Assembly (NCBI RefSeq): GCF_007752135.1
Contig: NZ_CP036298.1
Location: 1,302,001-1,366,000 of the forward strand
Origin: Aureliella helgolandensis
Lineage (GTDB): Bacteria > Planctomycetota > Planctomycetia > Pirellulales > Pirellulaceae
DNA length: 64,000 nt
Direction of reading: 5' to 3'
Both the position numbers and the translations under genes were made by a program. Every line of letters starts with the position of its first letter. The stretch's first letter is position 1. Shown here piece by piece: positions 9,801-19,306 of the stretch. The notes under the pieces are model-generated. The model saw only the letters and a program-made list of their open reading frames with translations. It was not told where the DNA came from and did no database searches.

Positions 9801-10034
9801 ATGAATGCCAGCAATAGTACCTTCCGGCCTCGCTGTCCCACGTGTCAGATGTTGGTGGAAACCGACAACGCTCCAAAATTCCTTCCATTCTGCAGTGACC
9901 GCTGTCGTCTGATCGACTTGGGGCGTTGGCTAAATGAGGAGCATGCGGTAACTTGCGACGAGAATGACGAATCGGAAGCTGAGGTCGAACCGACCAGGAC
10001 GCCCAAGCTGCCTCCTGGCTGGCACGATGCCTAG
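9801..10034 (+). CDS. yacG: DNA gyrase inhibitor YacG, zinc-binding
   Basis: The 77-aa protein matches the YacG family in length and pattern. Four zinc-ligand cysteines occur as CPTC (residues 12-15) and CSDRC (about 31-35), followed by the family signature RLIDLGRW and an acidic tail. YacG proteins bind GyrB and inhibit gyrase in Escherichia coli; that activity is assumed here from the family. The ATG at 9801 has no strong ribosome site, but the zinc motif begins 12 residues in, as expected. It stands alone, followed by a membrane-protein gene on the same strand. Confidence 0.9.
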   Translation: MNASNSTFRPRCPTCQMLVETDNAPKFLPFCSDRCRLIDLGRWLNEEHAVTCDENDESEAEVEPTRTPKLPPGWHDA

Positions 10035-10191
10035 CAGGCGGCTTAGGGATGAGTGGTTGATCGGTTACCGGTCCTTGAGCCGGCAGCACCTGTTCCCAGT
10101 TCCATTACTAGAGACGCCTCAAGGATGCTTTGCGTTCAAGGGCCCCAACCCACCAATCGGCCGCACGACATTTACTCACTGATCTCATAAG

Positions 10192-11364
10192 ATGACCCAC
10201 AGCGTCGAAGAAACACCTTTCGAAGATCGCCACATACCTCGAGTGGAAATTAGTTGGGATCGTTCGGCTTGGTGGTGGTACCCACTGACGCGGGCAATTC
10301 ATCCTGCGATGCGCGCTTTTGCACTCGTGCTGAGCCTGGTGGCGATTCTGGTCGCTGTAGGTGGCTGGCGGTTGGGAGATTGGTTGCTCTCGCCGGCATG
10401 GCAGGCTTCGGGGCAAGCAATCGTTGCGGCACCGACGGCGTTCTCCTGGCAATTGGGCGGAGCCCTGGAGCGTTTTTTTTCTGAATTCCAGACTTTCGAG
10501 CAGTTTGGAATCCGTGAGTTGGGCTTTGTAACGTTTCAGCTTGTGTGGCAGACATTAACCTTTGCCCTGTTTGGTGGCGTGATTGCTCGACGTGGCGCAG
10601 TTGAGCTTGGCCAACGCACGGTGGCGGCTTGGGGAGAATCGGTTCGCCTCGTCTCCTCTCGCTGGGCGAGCTACCTGTGGTCGTCTGGAATGCACTTGGT
10701 GGGCATCTGTGCTTTGTTGATCCCCGTATTCCTGCTGGGGGTTGTGGCCCGGTTCGGAGCCGTGGGGGCCACCATCGGAGCCGTGGGAGTGTTGGCCTGT
10801 TTCCCGTTGGTTTTTGCGATCGGTAGAATGGTCGTCAGCGCCGTTGTTGGCTTTCCCCTGAGTGTGGTGGCAATTTCCCTGGAGCGCAAGGCCGATGCTT
10901 TCGAAGGGTTTAGTAGGTCGAATGCCTATTTCTTCCAGCGCCCTATTGAAGCGGCCATCTGCATCTTGGCGTTGTTAGCGATTGGATCTGTTGGCGGACA
11001 ACTCGTTTTCTGGTCGCTCCATGCTGGCTGGTTCTTTGTCAGTCACAGTTTTGTGTTTACAGCTGGCGGTGTCACGGACGCTTCGCGATTTGGATTGGTG
11101 CTCGGGGGGCAACTGACCGAATGGCTAGTTGCAGCGTATTGGTTCAGCTTCTTTTGGACTGGGGCCGCCGCAACCTATCTCATCCTACGGAAATCTGTGG
11201 ATCATACCGAGTTGGATGAAATGGAACTGTTGGAAAGTCCGATTGAAGAGTCGTTGCCCGCGATCCCAACTGCGGCGGAACGGACTGCGGCCAGCACAAC
11301 CACTCCTCCATCATCGACCGATCAGGACGCTACTTCTGAGTCGCCCGGTTCGGAGAGTTCGTAG
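10192..11364 (+). CDS. Multi-pass membrane protein of unknown function
   Basis: The 390-aa protein has about six to seven hydrophobic segments, for example AFALVLSLVAILVAVGGW (about residue 40), GICALLIPVFLLGVVARFG, GVLACFPLVFAIGRMVV and ICILALLAIGSVGGQLVFW. The C-terminal 60 residues are polar and rich in Glu, Thr and Ser, so probably cytoplasmic. A conserved-looking stretch (VVGFPLSVVAISLERKADAF) between helices recalls DUF4013/'membrane domain of glycerophosphoryl' type integral proteins, but I cannot assign a family. It lies between yacG and the prepilin-peptidase gene (82-bp gap downstream), all on the same strand. No function can be stated. Confidence 0.75.
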   Translation: MTHSVEETPFEDRHIPRVEISWDRSAWWWYPLTRAIHPAMRAFALVLSLVAILVAVGGWRLGDWLLSPAWQASGQAIVAAPTAFSWQLGGALERFFSEFQTFEQFGIRELGFVTFQLVWQTLTFALFGGVIARRGAVELGQRTVAAWGESVRLVSSRWASYLWSSGMHLVGICALLIPVFLLGVVARFGAVGATIGAVGVLACFPLVFAIGRMVVSAVVGFPLSVVAISLERKADAFEGFSRSNAYFFQRPIEAAICILALLAIGSVGGQLVFWSLHAGWFFVSHSFVFTAGGVTDASRFGLVLGGQLTEWLVAAYWFSFFWTGAAATYLILRKSVDHTELDEMELLESPIEESLPAIPTAAERTAASTTTPPSSTDQDATSESPGSESS

Positions 11365-11446
11365 TTGCTCAGGGGGTAGCCTGCACCTTCTAGCCCAGCC
11401 TGAAGCCTTTTTCGATCTACAAACTTTCAGAACGTAGCTGCCTCGC

Positions 11447-12682
11447 ATGCCCCGACAACGCAAACGTCGTCCCAATTGGCCCTATCGATTTGCTTGGCTG
11501 GCGATTGTTTCGTGCGTCGTGCTCTACATCGTTGGGCAGACCTTGCTTGCCGGCATGACCTATGGGCGCCGTTCGTACGGTACCGATTGGGGGCTGTGCC
11601 TAGTTACCGCCCTGCTCGATGCGACGGTTGCCGCTTGGTTCGTTGCCGTGGGAGCTTCCATTGGCAGCTTTTTGAACGTGGTTGCCTATCGTTTACCGTT
11701 GGGAAGAAACATTGGGGGGCACTCCGGGTGTCCGTATTGCAACACACCGATTGACGGGACCGACAATGTGCCCGTGCTGGCTTGGATCCAGCTGCGCGGA
11801 AGATGTCGCTGCTGTCGATTGCCAATCTCGATCCAGTATCCTCTTGTAGAACTGGCGGTTGCCCTCGTCTTTTTATGGATCTACGTGACCGAGTTCGCAA
11901 GCGGCGGGAGCAATCTGCCAGGCGGCAGTTGGGGGGCCCGCGGCAATGGATTTTTGCGGCTAACGGTCACTCCAGAAATTGCGCTGAGGCTCGGCAGCTA
12001 CTTGTTTGCCATCAGCGGGTTGATTGGGGCAGCTTTAATTGCAGTTCGCGGCAAGAGCGTTCCGTTGAAGCTCTACCTCTGGTCGTTGGTGCCTTGGGTG
12101 GTCAGTACTTTGGTGCTGCCTGCGGTGATCATTGTGAAGTGGAGAGTGTCTGGCGAATTATCTCTGACCGATGCCCGCTTGGATGCGGTGGCGAGCCTGT
12201 TGTGCGGCCTGGTGGCGGGCATAGCCCTTGCAAGGCTCGTGGCACCGATCGTCTACCCAGGTTTTGACCCACGTCTACTGGCTCAGAATGCGGTTACGCG
12301 GGGGGCTCGGCAATGGATGGGCGCGCTGGGCGTGGCAGGGGCCATCGTGGGCTGGCAGGCCGTGGTCTCGCTCGGCTGGTGCATCGTGCTTTCCGGTTGC
12401 CTGGCGAGCCTGCTGTTTCGACGTTTCCGGAACCGTGTCAGCTTGGGAGATTTAACGGTTTGGGTTTGGTTCGGCTTACTGCTGTTTCGTGCGAATTGGG
12501 CCGCGTTAATGCGCTTCGATGTCTTGCCGGCAAGCTGGCCAGAGGTGATTCGGCAAGTCTTGGGGGCGTTGGGGGTGGCCGTAGTTTGCCTGCTTTATCG
12601 AATCCTCAGTTACCGCCCCCCCCTGGAGGATGCCGGAGAATTGCTACCATCGGTGGATTCCTCTTCCCAAACAGACGAGTAG
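11447..12682 (+). CDS. Prepilin peptidase (A24) homologue, catalytic Asp uncertain
   Basis: The 411-aa inner-membrane protein carries the N-terminal domain of type IV prepilin peptidases: GASIGSFLNVVAYRLPLG near residue 70 followed by two cysteine pairs (CPYC and CRCC) and the ISIQYPLVEL segment. In PilD this domain accompanies methylation and the C-terminal helices carry two catalytic aspartates. The second aspartate may survive in SLGDLTVWVWFG (about residue 340), but the first, normally a D before an IPN-type helix, is not visible; the equivalent region reads RGKSVPLKLYLWSL. It is therefore either a very divergent or an inactive peptidase. A DUF1559 pseudopilin substrate candidate lies 5 kb downstream. 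Confidence 0.75.
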   Translation: MPRQRKRRPNWPYRFAWLAIVSCVVLYIVGQTLLAGMTYGRRSYGTDWGLCLVTALLDATVAAWFVAVGASIGSFLNVVAYRLPLGRNIGGHSGCPYCNTPIDGTDNVPVLAWIQLRGRCRCCRLPISIQYPLVELAVALVFLWIYVTEFASGGSNLPGGSWGARGNGFLRLTVTPEIALRLGSYLFAISGLIGAALIAVRGKSVPLKLYLWSLVPWVVSTLVLPAVIIVKWRVSGELSLTDARLDAVASLLCGLVAGIALARLVAPIVYPGFDPRLLAQNAVTRGARQWMGALGVAGAIVGWQAVVSLGWCIVLSGCLASLLFRRFRNRVSLGDLTVWVWFGLLLFRANWAALMRFDVLPASWPEVIRQVLGALGVAVVCLLYRILSYRPPLEDAGELLPSVDSSSQTDE

Positions 12683-12933
12683 TTGGGCGATTTTGGGGTC
12701 TGGGGGAGGTTGGGGGTGTCGAGAGACGACTATTCTCAATGGCATAAATGGCCAAGGTACGCTATACTGGAGTCCCCACCCTGAAGTCGTCGCAGTCTCC
12801 AGCGACTCGTGTCTACAGTACCTACCAACCCATCCCACCAACTAACCCAGCCCGATGTGGCCGAATAACGCGCCTGAGCCCGCTAGATTGTTAGCGTTGT
12901 TCGCCGGTGCGATATTTCTAAAGGAACCCTCGG

Positions 12934-14607
12934 ATGAGCACTGTTGCAGCCGACTTTGATCGCAATTCGCCGCGCAAAAGCCTGTTTCGTTTTGGCGCCT
13001 TGCAGCGGAATCTGAAATGGCTGGCACCCCTCGCCTGTGGACTGGGAATTGCCGGGTATGGCTGGCAAAACCAGTGGTTTGGTGGCTCGACGGCAGCCAA
13101 TAGCAGCACGTTTCTGACCTATGAGATCCAACCACGCGATCTACCCATTACCGTGATTGAACGCGGTAATCTTGAGAGCCAGACCAATCTACCGGTGTAC
13201 TGCGAAGTCGACGACGTGCGCAGCGATGGAATTAACGGGACGCCCATCGTCTGGGTCATCGCCAATGGCTCTTCGGTGAAGAAAGGCGATCTGATTTGTG
13301 AGCTCGATTCAGCGGCCATTCAGGTCGAATTGGATGACCAGATCTTGGACACTGAGGAAGCTCGTAGTACTGCCATTCAGGCAGAGGCCAATCTGAAGAA
13401 TCAAGAGATTCAGAATTCGACTGCAGAGTACAAAGCTGAGCTGGATGTGCAGCTGGCAGAGCTCGAGCTGGAGATGTATCAAGACGACTTGGCGGGGTCG
13501 CATATCCTGGCCATTGCCGCGATCAACCGTCAGGTCGAGGACCTGAACAATGAGATCCTCGCTGCCGAAATGAACAAAGAACTCCGGAAGAATGAGAAGA
13601 CCGGCATCGAGAGTTTGTTCAAGTTGGGCTATGCCGGCAAGAGTGAACTCGATCGCGTTGAACTGAGCTACTTGCAGGCCGAAGGTGACTATTCGGCAAA
13701 GCTCAACAAGCTCAGGACGCAACTCGCTTCCCTGGAGAAATTGAACACGTTTGACAAGAAGATGCAGCTGTTGGAATTGCAGGGGAAATTGGAGACAAGC
13801 CTCCAAGCTCGCAAGCAGGTCTCTGTCACCAACTCAGCCAAGCTAATTCAGATGCAGGGAGTTCTCCTTAGCCGCAACGAACAATTGAGGAAAGAGGAAG
13901 AGCGGTTGAAGCGGTATCAAGAGCAGTACGCCAAGTGCAAGATCTACGCTCCGCAAGATGGAATGGTGGCCTATGCCACACCCTCTTCTTCCCGCGATAG
14001 CGAGATTGCTGAAGGGGTTCCCGTCCGCCCCCGGCAGCATATCCTTTCCATTCCAAATTTGGAACGCATGCAGGTCAAAGCCAATATTCATGAGTCGGTT
14101 CTTGATCGAACACAAGTTGGCCAGCAAGTTGCCATCACCGTCGATGCGTTTCCAGATCGTCGCTACAGCGGAACCGTCAAATCGGTTGCAGTGCTGCCAC
14201 AACGCAGTTATTACTCCGATACGAAGACCTATGAAACCACCATCGTTATTGACGAGGATGTCTATCAGCTGAAACCGGGGATGACTGCGGTCAGCGAAAT
14301 CAAGGTGGACTATTTAAAGCAAGTGAATGCCGTGCCAGTGCAAGCCGTTGTGCAGCGTGCTGGAGTGAATTGGTTGTTTGTGCAAGAGGCCGGCCAAGTC
14401 GAACGGCGCCAAGTCACCTTGGGGGCAAGCAATGATCAATATGTGATGGTCTCTCAAGGAGTTGATTCTGGCGACCAAGTTGTCCTGAATCCAGCCAGCT
14501 TGATGGAGGGCCAAGAAGAGGATGGTGGGCTTGAATTCACTCCAGCCGATCCACAACCTCAAGAGACCCTGGTCGCTACCAGCGACGAGGTAGCAAGGGT
14601 TAACTAG
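12934..14607 (+). CDS. HlyD/MacA-type periplasmic adaptor protein
   Basis: The 557-aa protein has one N-terminal membrane helix (about residues 28-48, LAPLACGLGIAGYGW), a split lipoyl/barrel-sandwich region (VIERGNLESQ and IYAPQDGMVAYA), a long coiled coil between them (about residues 125-330, charged and Leu-rich), and a beta-barrel plus membrane-proximal region (VGQQVAITVDAFPDRRYSGTV). This is the membrane fusion protein layout of MacA/HlyD efflux systems. The start ATG follows AAGGAA at 12920. It is followed by a MacB-like permease after 176 bp, so the two likely form a tripartite-type exporter in the cell envelope. The coiled coil is long for a MacA protein. Confidence 0.87.
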   Translation: MSTVAADFDRNSPRKSLFRFGALQRNLKWLAPLACGLGIAGYGWQNQWFGGSTAANSSTFLTYEIQPRDLPITVIERGNLESQTNLPVYCEVDDVRSDGINGTPIVWVIANGSSVKKGDLICELDSAAIQVELDDQILDTEEARSTAIQAEANLKNQEIQNSTAEYKAELDVQLAELELEMYQDDLAGSHILAIAAINRQVEDLNNEILAAEMNKELRKNEKTGIESLFKLGYAGKSELDRVELSYLQAEGDYSAKLNKLRTQLASLEKLNTFDKKMQLLELQGKLETSLQARKQVSVTNSAKLIQMQGVLLSRNEQLRKEEERLKRYQEQYAKCKIYAPQDGMVAYATPSSSRDSEIAEGVPVRPRQHILSIPNLERMQVKANIHESVLDRTQVGQQVAITVDAFPDRRYSGTVKSVAVLPQRSYYSDTKTYETTIVIDEDVYQLKPGMTAVSEIKVDYLKQVNAVPVQAVVQRAGVNWLFVQEAGQVERRQVTLGASNDQYVMVSQGVDSGDQVVLNPASLMEGQEEDGGLEFTPADPQPQETLVATSDEVARVN

Positions 14608-14783
14608 TGCTGCATCGCGCCGGCATGCTTGCTTGTGCGGCGCGGGTTCTGCCTGCGGCCGCCAAGCCGTAGCAGCTTGCAGCTCGAGCGACGAGCTTCA
14701 GGTGCCTATCTTAGGGCACCCGGCGCCAGTCCCCTACCGGTTACCGAACACTCTTTTACCGCAACCTATCATTGGGGAAACAA

Positions 14784-16103
14784 GTGTGGATTGCAACTTT
14801 TAGGCTAGCTATTCGCAATCTACTCTTGCATAAACTTCGCAGCTTCTTGACCGTCCTGGGGACGATCCTAGGGGTGGCGAGTGTGATTGCCATGCTCAGC
14901 GTGGGCGAAGGCTCCAAGAAGGCTGCCGTTGATCAAATACGGCAATTGGGAGCGACCAATGTTATGGTACGCAGTGTACGGCCGGGGGCGAATGGTGATA
15001 AAAGCGGCGATACTTCTTCTAGTGGCAATGCCTCCGGAGGCCGAACAGAACTCGAGTACGGTCTCAAGCATGAAGACTTGAGAATGCTGGAGGGGCTTGC
15101 CAACTCCGACCTGCAGGCTGAGCAACTCGTCAAACAAATCGTTCCCATCTCCTTGTTGCGCAAGAATGCCCAGCATGGAACGAAGCGGATTGAGAATTCA
15201 CGCTTGCTCGGTACGACCCCGGAGTTGCTTCAGGTCAAGAATTTGAAACTGGCCCGCGGGCGTTTTTTGATTCCAGCGGATTTGCGAGACTTGGCCAATG
15301 TGGTCGTGCTTAGCGAGGGGGCTGCGCGGCGGTTGTTCACTTTTGAGGATCCGATCGGTGAGCCGGTGTTGCTCGGTGATGGAGCCTATCGCGTCGTTGG
15401 AATCCTGAAGCAACAGGCCTCTGGCAATGCTACCGCCGGTCAAGTGGGGACCGAAGATCTGAACGAGGATATGTATATTCCCATCACCTCTGCGCGCAGC
15501 CGCTTTGGGGAGCGGCAGCGGATTGTGACTGCGGGAAGCAGGAGCTACGAACGCAATGAGTTGAGTGAGATTGCCATTGCGGTAGGATCCGAGGACCATG
15601 TCCCGCAGATTGCCGAGATGGTTCGCAAACTCTTGCACACCAAGCATCGCAACGATCATGAATACGAAGTGATCGTGCCGCTTGAATTGCTGCAGCAGGC
15701 AGAGCACGAAAAGCAGATCTGGAACATCGTGTTAGGCTCCATCGCAGGTATCTCCTTGTTGGTGGGTGGAATTGGAATCATGAACATTATGTTAGCCACT
15801 GTCACCGAGCGGACTCGCGAGATAGGAATTCGCCGAGCCATTGGGGCAAAGCGTGGTGACATCATTCGCCAGTTCCTGGTGGAAACGGTGGTCCTGAGTA
15901 CGACCGGTGGTTTGATTGGAATCACGCTTGGGGTTTCCATTCCCATGGCCGTTACACACTTCGTCGGAATCCCTACGATTACGAGTACTTGGAGTATCAT
16001 TTTGGCCTTCGGTATTTCAGTTTTGACGGGAGTCGTCTTTGGTGTCTATCCCGCGCGTAAAGCGGCCCGCATGAATCCCATTGAAGCGTTGCGACATCAG
16101 TAG
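14784..16103 (+). CDS. MacB/FtsX-type ABC transporter permease
   Basis: The 439-aa protein shows an N-terminal helix ([20 protein letters not shown]), a large periplasmic part (about residues 50-310), then three C-terminal helices typical of the FtsX domain ([52 protein letters not shown]). The motif [15 protein letters not shown] is characteristic of MacB permeases. I choose GTG at 14784, preceded by GGGGAAA, over the TTG at 14772. It has no ATPase domain of its own and no ATPase gene is adjacent; the preceding gene encodes the adaptor and hisA follows. The ATPase must be encoded elsewhere. Confidence 0.87.
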   Translation: MWIATFRLAIRNLLLHKLRSFLTVLGTILGVASVIAMLSVGEGSKKAAVDQIRQLGATNVMVRSVRPGANGDKSGDTSSSGNASGGRTELEYGLKHEDLRMLEGLANSDLQAEQLVKQIVPISLLRKNAQHGTKRIENSRLLGTTPELLQVKNLKLARGRFLIPADLRDLANVVVLSEGAARRLFTFEDPIGEPVLLGDGAYRVVGILKQQASGNATAGQVGTEDLNEDMYIPITSARSRFGERQRIVTAGSRSYERNELSEIAIAVGSEDHVPQIAEMVRKLLHTKHRNDHEYEVIVPLELLQQAEHEKQIWNIVLGSIAGISLLVGGIGIMNIMLATVTERTREIGIRRAIGAKRGDIIRQFLVETVVLSTTGGLIGITLGVSIPMAVTHFVGIPTITSTWSIILAFGISVLTGVVFGVYPARKAARMNPIEALRHQ

Positions 16104-16278
16104 CGGCACGGGGGTGAAGTAAGGGGGGCGAAGCAGGGGGGCTAGCACTTGAGCCGATTCCCCATCAAAATTCGAGCCTGCCCAGCGAACTCCGGCTCCG
16201 GATGCGATTGGGGAAGTGGCTGCAGAACTGATCTAAAGCCTCCGCATCGATATCGAAACCATAGAAGAAACACAGCTC

Positions 16279-17004
16279 ATGGAAATTTGGCCAGCAATCG
16301 ATCTACGTGGTGGGAAGTGCGTGCGACTCCAGCAGGGCGACTACGCGCGGGAGACTGTCTTTGGAGAGGATCCCGTTGCGATGGCTATGCAATGGAAGGC
16401 GGCAGGCACGAAGTACCTCCATCTCGTCGATCTCGATGGTGCCAAGGATGGTAGCCAGGTCAATGGTGAGGCGATCAGAAGGATCGTGGCGGAAACGGGA
16501 CTCATTTGCCAAGTTGGTGGAGGAGTGCGAAGTGAAGAGACCATTGCACGCCTGCTCGATCTTGGACTGCAGCGGGTTATCGTGGGGACCCGAGCCTTGC
16601 GGGATCCCGAATGGTTTGCCGCGATGGCCGAGAAATATCCTCGGCGATTGGTGTTGGGCATCGATGCTCGGGACGGAATGGTCGCGACCGACGGCTGGCT
16701 AGAAACCTCTTCGACCACAGCTACCTCGCTGGCTCAGAAAATTGCTGGAATGACCCAGCAAGTGGCAGCCATCGTGTATACCGATATTGCGCGCGATGGA
16801 ATGCTGTCCGGTCCGAACTTTGAGCAGCTTGCGGAGATGCAACTTGCGACCGATATTCCGATCGTTGCTTCGGGAGGGGTTACCACGCTCGAGGACATCG
16901 CCAAATTGCAAGAGCAACGAACTCCTGCAGCCATCGTGGGCCGCGCGATCTACGAGGGGCAACTCGACCTGGCCGAAGTGCTTGCGCGGTGTCCTCAGGT
17001 CTAA
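16279..17004 (+). CDS. hisA: Phosphoribosyl-formimino-AICAR ribotide isomerase (HisA)
   Basis: The 241-aa protein is a full-length HisA (TIM barrel), fourth step of histidine biosynthesis: isomerisation of ProFAR to PRFAR. Signature segments are AIDLRGGKCVRLQQGDY with the catalytic Asp near residue 8, HLVDLDGAKDG, VGGGVRSEETIARLLDLG, VYTDIARDGMLSGPN with the second catalytic Asp, and the phosphate-binding SGGVTTLEDI. The enzyme is cytoplasmic. No other his genes are adjacent, so the pathway is dispersed here. The start ATG is 175 bp after the permease gene. The identity is clear. Confidence 0.95.
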   Translation: MEIWPAIDLRGGKCVRLQQGDYARETVFGEDPVAMAMQWKAAGTKYLHLVDLDGAKDGSQVNGEAIRRIVAETGLICQVGGGVRSEETIARLLDLGLQRVIVGTRALRDPEWFAAMAEKYPRRLVLGIDARDGMVATDGWLETSSTTATSLAQKIAGMTQQVAAIVYTDIARDGMLSGPNFEQLAEMQLATDIPIVASGGVTTLEDIAKLQEQRTPAAIVGRAIYEGQLDLAEVLARCPQV

Positions 17005-17664
17005 TCGGCGACCGCCTGTTTTTGCTCTGGATTTTTCTGCAAGCGGCGCAGAGTCGCTGGCTCGCCTATCTTGGCTGGGCCCTCCGCTTGTATGCAGTTG
17101 GAAAAAACTCCCCGTTGCACGCTTGCTCGCCGTTCTGCCAACCTCTCGCCGCTCTGCCAACCTACTGAGCGGCTTTAAAAAGATTAGCAACTCGCCGCAT
17201 GGACGTCGCACGCTGATTACCGCTGCAGTTCGATTCCCAGTTCGATTCTTGGGCAAGTCGGTAAGCCCAGTTAGAGCGACGTTGGGCTGAGGCTTTTCAG
17301 AATTCTTGTCGTGCGCGCTTGGGACGCTCACTGCCATGCGATTCCGCGAGGCTCCAATTCTCGCTAGCACTCTGTCCAGGCTCTCCTTAGGTAGCCAGGG
17401 AAGCGGTCGCTGCTTGGGTTCTAAGCCCACTGATCGAACATCTCACGCTCTAGCATCCGCGAGTCTGACCAAGCTATGCCTGCCGCTTCCGTTCGCCACG
17501 ACTATTTAGCGCGGAGCCTGTGGCTTTGGTGCGAAAAGTTGCGTAAAATTCAAGATTGTGGCGTTAAAACTCTCTTTCCGCCGGAGATCTATAGTTGGGG
17601 CGAATTTGCATTGGCTCACAAGTGAAGACTTCAAACGATTTTTGATAGCGAAAAGGGAGCGATC
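17005..17664. other. 660-bp gap with a short tandem duplication
   Basis: No gene is supported; frames on the minus strand here are extensions of the antisense of hisA and have no coding signature. An 18-19-bp near-perfect tandem duplication (core CTCTGCCAACCT) lies at about 17126-17164. The last 30 bp hold the ribosome site (GGGAG) of the pseudopilin gene. Confidence 0.45.
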
Positions 17665-18723
17665 ATGGGCGTGCGAAAACGTGGATTCACCTTGGTGGAG
17701 TTATTGGTTGTCATTGCCATTATTGGCATCTTGGTTGGCTTGTTGTTGCCAGCGGTGCAGGCGGCTCGCGAAGCGGCCCGGCGTCTGCAATGTACCAACC
17801 ACCTTAAGCAGTTTGGGTTAGCGTTGCACAACTACGCAGATACCTACAAGAAGTTCCCGCATGGCTCCGGAGGGCCGGGGCACGCAACCAATCGTCTGAA
17901 TGCAATGGTGGGGCTATTGCCGTTTGTAGAGGAGAGCAACCTCTTCAATCTGATCAACTCACCGCAAACATTTGGGGCGACCGAGTTTCCCGCCGGTGGT
18001 ACGAGTCCATGGAATCAGAACTACGATCTCTGGGGATCCCAGTTTCAGGTGAAGGGGATGAATTGCCCGTCAGATGCTCCGGTGGGGGATCCACGTGGTG
18101 GTAGATGGGGAGGTGGGGCGGCAGCCACTACTAGCTATTCGTTTTGTCATGGCGACCACGTCACTGGGGTTCAGAATCAAGGCAGCTACAAGGGGCGGGG
18201 GATGTTTGGAACGCGGAGCTATGCCTCGTTTGGGCAGCTCAGCGATGGTACCAGCAACACCATGGCCATTTCGGAGCGTTGTTTTCCTAAGGGAGACCGC
18301 AGTGTGTTTGGGCATACCGTAGAGGGGTTGGTTGGCTTGGAGGATAATCCCGCGCTGTGCCTAGCGCAGATCAACCGAGCGACTCGAGAGTACCTGCCTT
18401 CGGCAAACGTTTCGGGGTATCGCACGGGTGGGACTCGCGCCTACGACGGGATGCCCATCTATACTGGGTTCAATGCGATTCTTCCACCCAATAGCCCATC
18501 CTGCTTGGTCGGCAATATCAATACGAGGGGGGTTATGACGGCCCAGAGTTGGCATACAGGTGGAGTGAATTGTGTATTCGGTGATGGCTCGGTGCGTTTC
18601 ATCAGCGAAACTATCGATGCGGGAAATGCGGGAGCTCCAGAGCAGTTGTCGGGGCCAAGTCCCTATGGCGTTTGGGGGGCTCTAGGAACGATCAACGGTG
18701 GCGAGGTGGCGAACGAGTTTTAG
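17665..18723 (+). CDS. DUF1559 protein with prepilin-type N-terminal signal
   Basis: The 352-aa protein begins with a type III (prepilin) leader: a short basic stretch then [20 protein letters not shown], where cleavage is expected before Phe and Glu5 is present. After [16 protein letters not shown] it follows the DUF1559 family, ending with the H-X9-DG box [16 protein letters not shown]. Such proteins are greatly expanded in planctomycetes and are thought to be pseudopilin-like envelope components; their true role is not known. A strong ribosome site (GGGAG) precedes the ATG. A small lipoprotein gene follows 120 bp downstream, a pairing often seen for this family. Confidence 0.92.
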   Translation: MGVRKRGFTLVELLVVIAIIGILVGLLLPAVQAAREAARRLQCTNHLKQFGLALHNYADTYKKFPHGSGGPGHATNRLNAMVGLLPFVEESNLFNLINSPQTFGATEFPAGGTSPWNQNYDLWGSQFQVKGMNCPSDAPVGDPRGGRWGGGAAATTSYSFCHGDHVTGVQNQGSYKGRGMFGTRSYASFGQLSDGTSNTMAISERCFPKGDRSVFGHTVEGLVGLEDNPALCLAQINRATREYLPSANVSGYRTGGTRAYDGMPIYTGFNAILPPNSPSCLVGNINTRGVMTAQSWHTGGVNCVFGDGSVRFISETIDAGNAGAPEQLSGPSPYGVWGALGTINGGEVANEF

Positions 18724-18843
18724 AGCTTCCCTTGGCATCTTCGAGCTTCTTTAGGAAACAATGTTAGGGCGAATGGTCCGAATGAGTGCGTGGCACGCAT
18801 TCCGGCTTGCCGCTTGCAACTCACACTGAAAGTGACAAAGCCG

Positions 18844-19305
18844 ATGCTCCAACAGAACTGGGTGACTGTCTGCTGTTTGTTTGTACTTATGGGGTTCGTC
18901 GGGTGCTCTGGTGGGAGAAGTGAGAATCCCGATTGGCCCGAGCGAATTCCGGTCTCGGGAGTCGTTACCTATCAAGGAGATCCTGTCGAAGGTGCGGAGG
19001 TAACGTTCACCAATACTGCCGCGAGTTCCACCGGTGCTGGCAAGACAGACAGTGGTGGGCGGTTCTATCTGACGACCTACGTGGAACGCGATGGTGTCGT
19101 GCCCGGACAACAGGCGGTTGCCATTCGATGTGTCGAAGTCATCGACAACACGCCGGAAGGGACGGATCTCTCGGCCGGGGGCGTTGCGGCCACGCCAGAG
19201 GTCAAGTGGCTCGTCCCCAAAATCTATTCCAACTCCTCTAAATCGGGTTTGTCGGCGGATGTTTCCGAGGCTGGGACCAACGAATTTACCTTTGATTTGA
19301 AGTGA
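18844..19305 (+). CDS. Small lipoprotein with carboxypeptidase-regulatory-like fold
   Basis: The 153-aa protein has a lipoprotein signal peptide (hydrophobic CCLFVLMGFVGC, lipobox ending at the Cys near residue 21) and then a beta-rich domain with VSGVVTYQGDPVEGAEVTF and KTDSGGRFYLTTY. That pattern is the carboxypeptidase-regulatory-like/transthyretin-type domain found in planctomycetal lipoproteins next to DUF1559 genes. It should be anchored in a membrane facing the periplasm. I choose ATG 18844 because the signal peptide begins there; a GTG at 18790 would add 18 residues ahead of it. The ECF sigma gene begins one base after its stop, so the two are probably co-transcribed. Confidence 0.85.
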   Translation: MLQQNWVTVCCLFVLMGFVGCSGGRSENPDWPERIPVSGVVTYQGDPVEGAEVTFTNTAASSTGAGKTDSGGRFYLTTYVERDGVVPGQQAVAIRCVEVIDNTPEGTDLSAGGVAATPEVKWLVPKIYSNSSKSGLSADVSEAGTNEFTFDLK

Positions 19306-19306
19306 G

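Noticed and set aside
14608-14783. Missing ABC ATPase as a frameshifted or short gene between adaptor and permease
   Set aside because: The 176-bp gap is too short and carries no Walker motif in any frame.
16699-17430. 243-codon minus-strand frame overlapping hisA
   Set aside because: It is the antisense of a clear hisA and has no family signature; typical of high-GC third-position bias.
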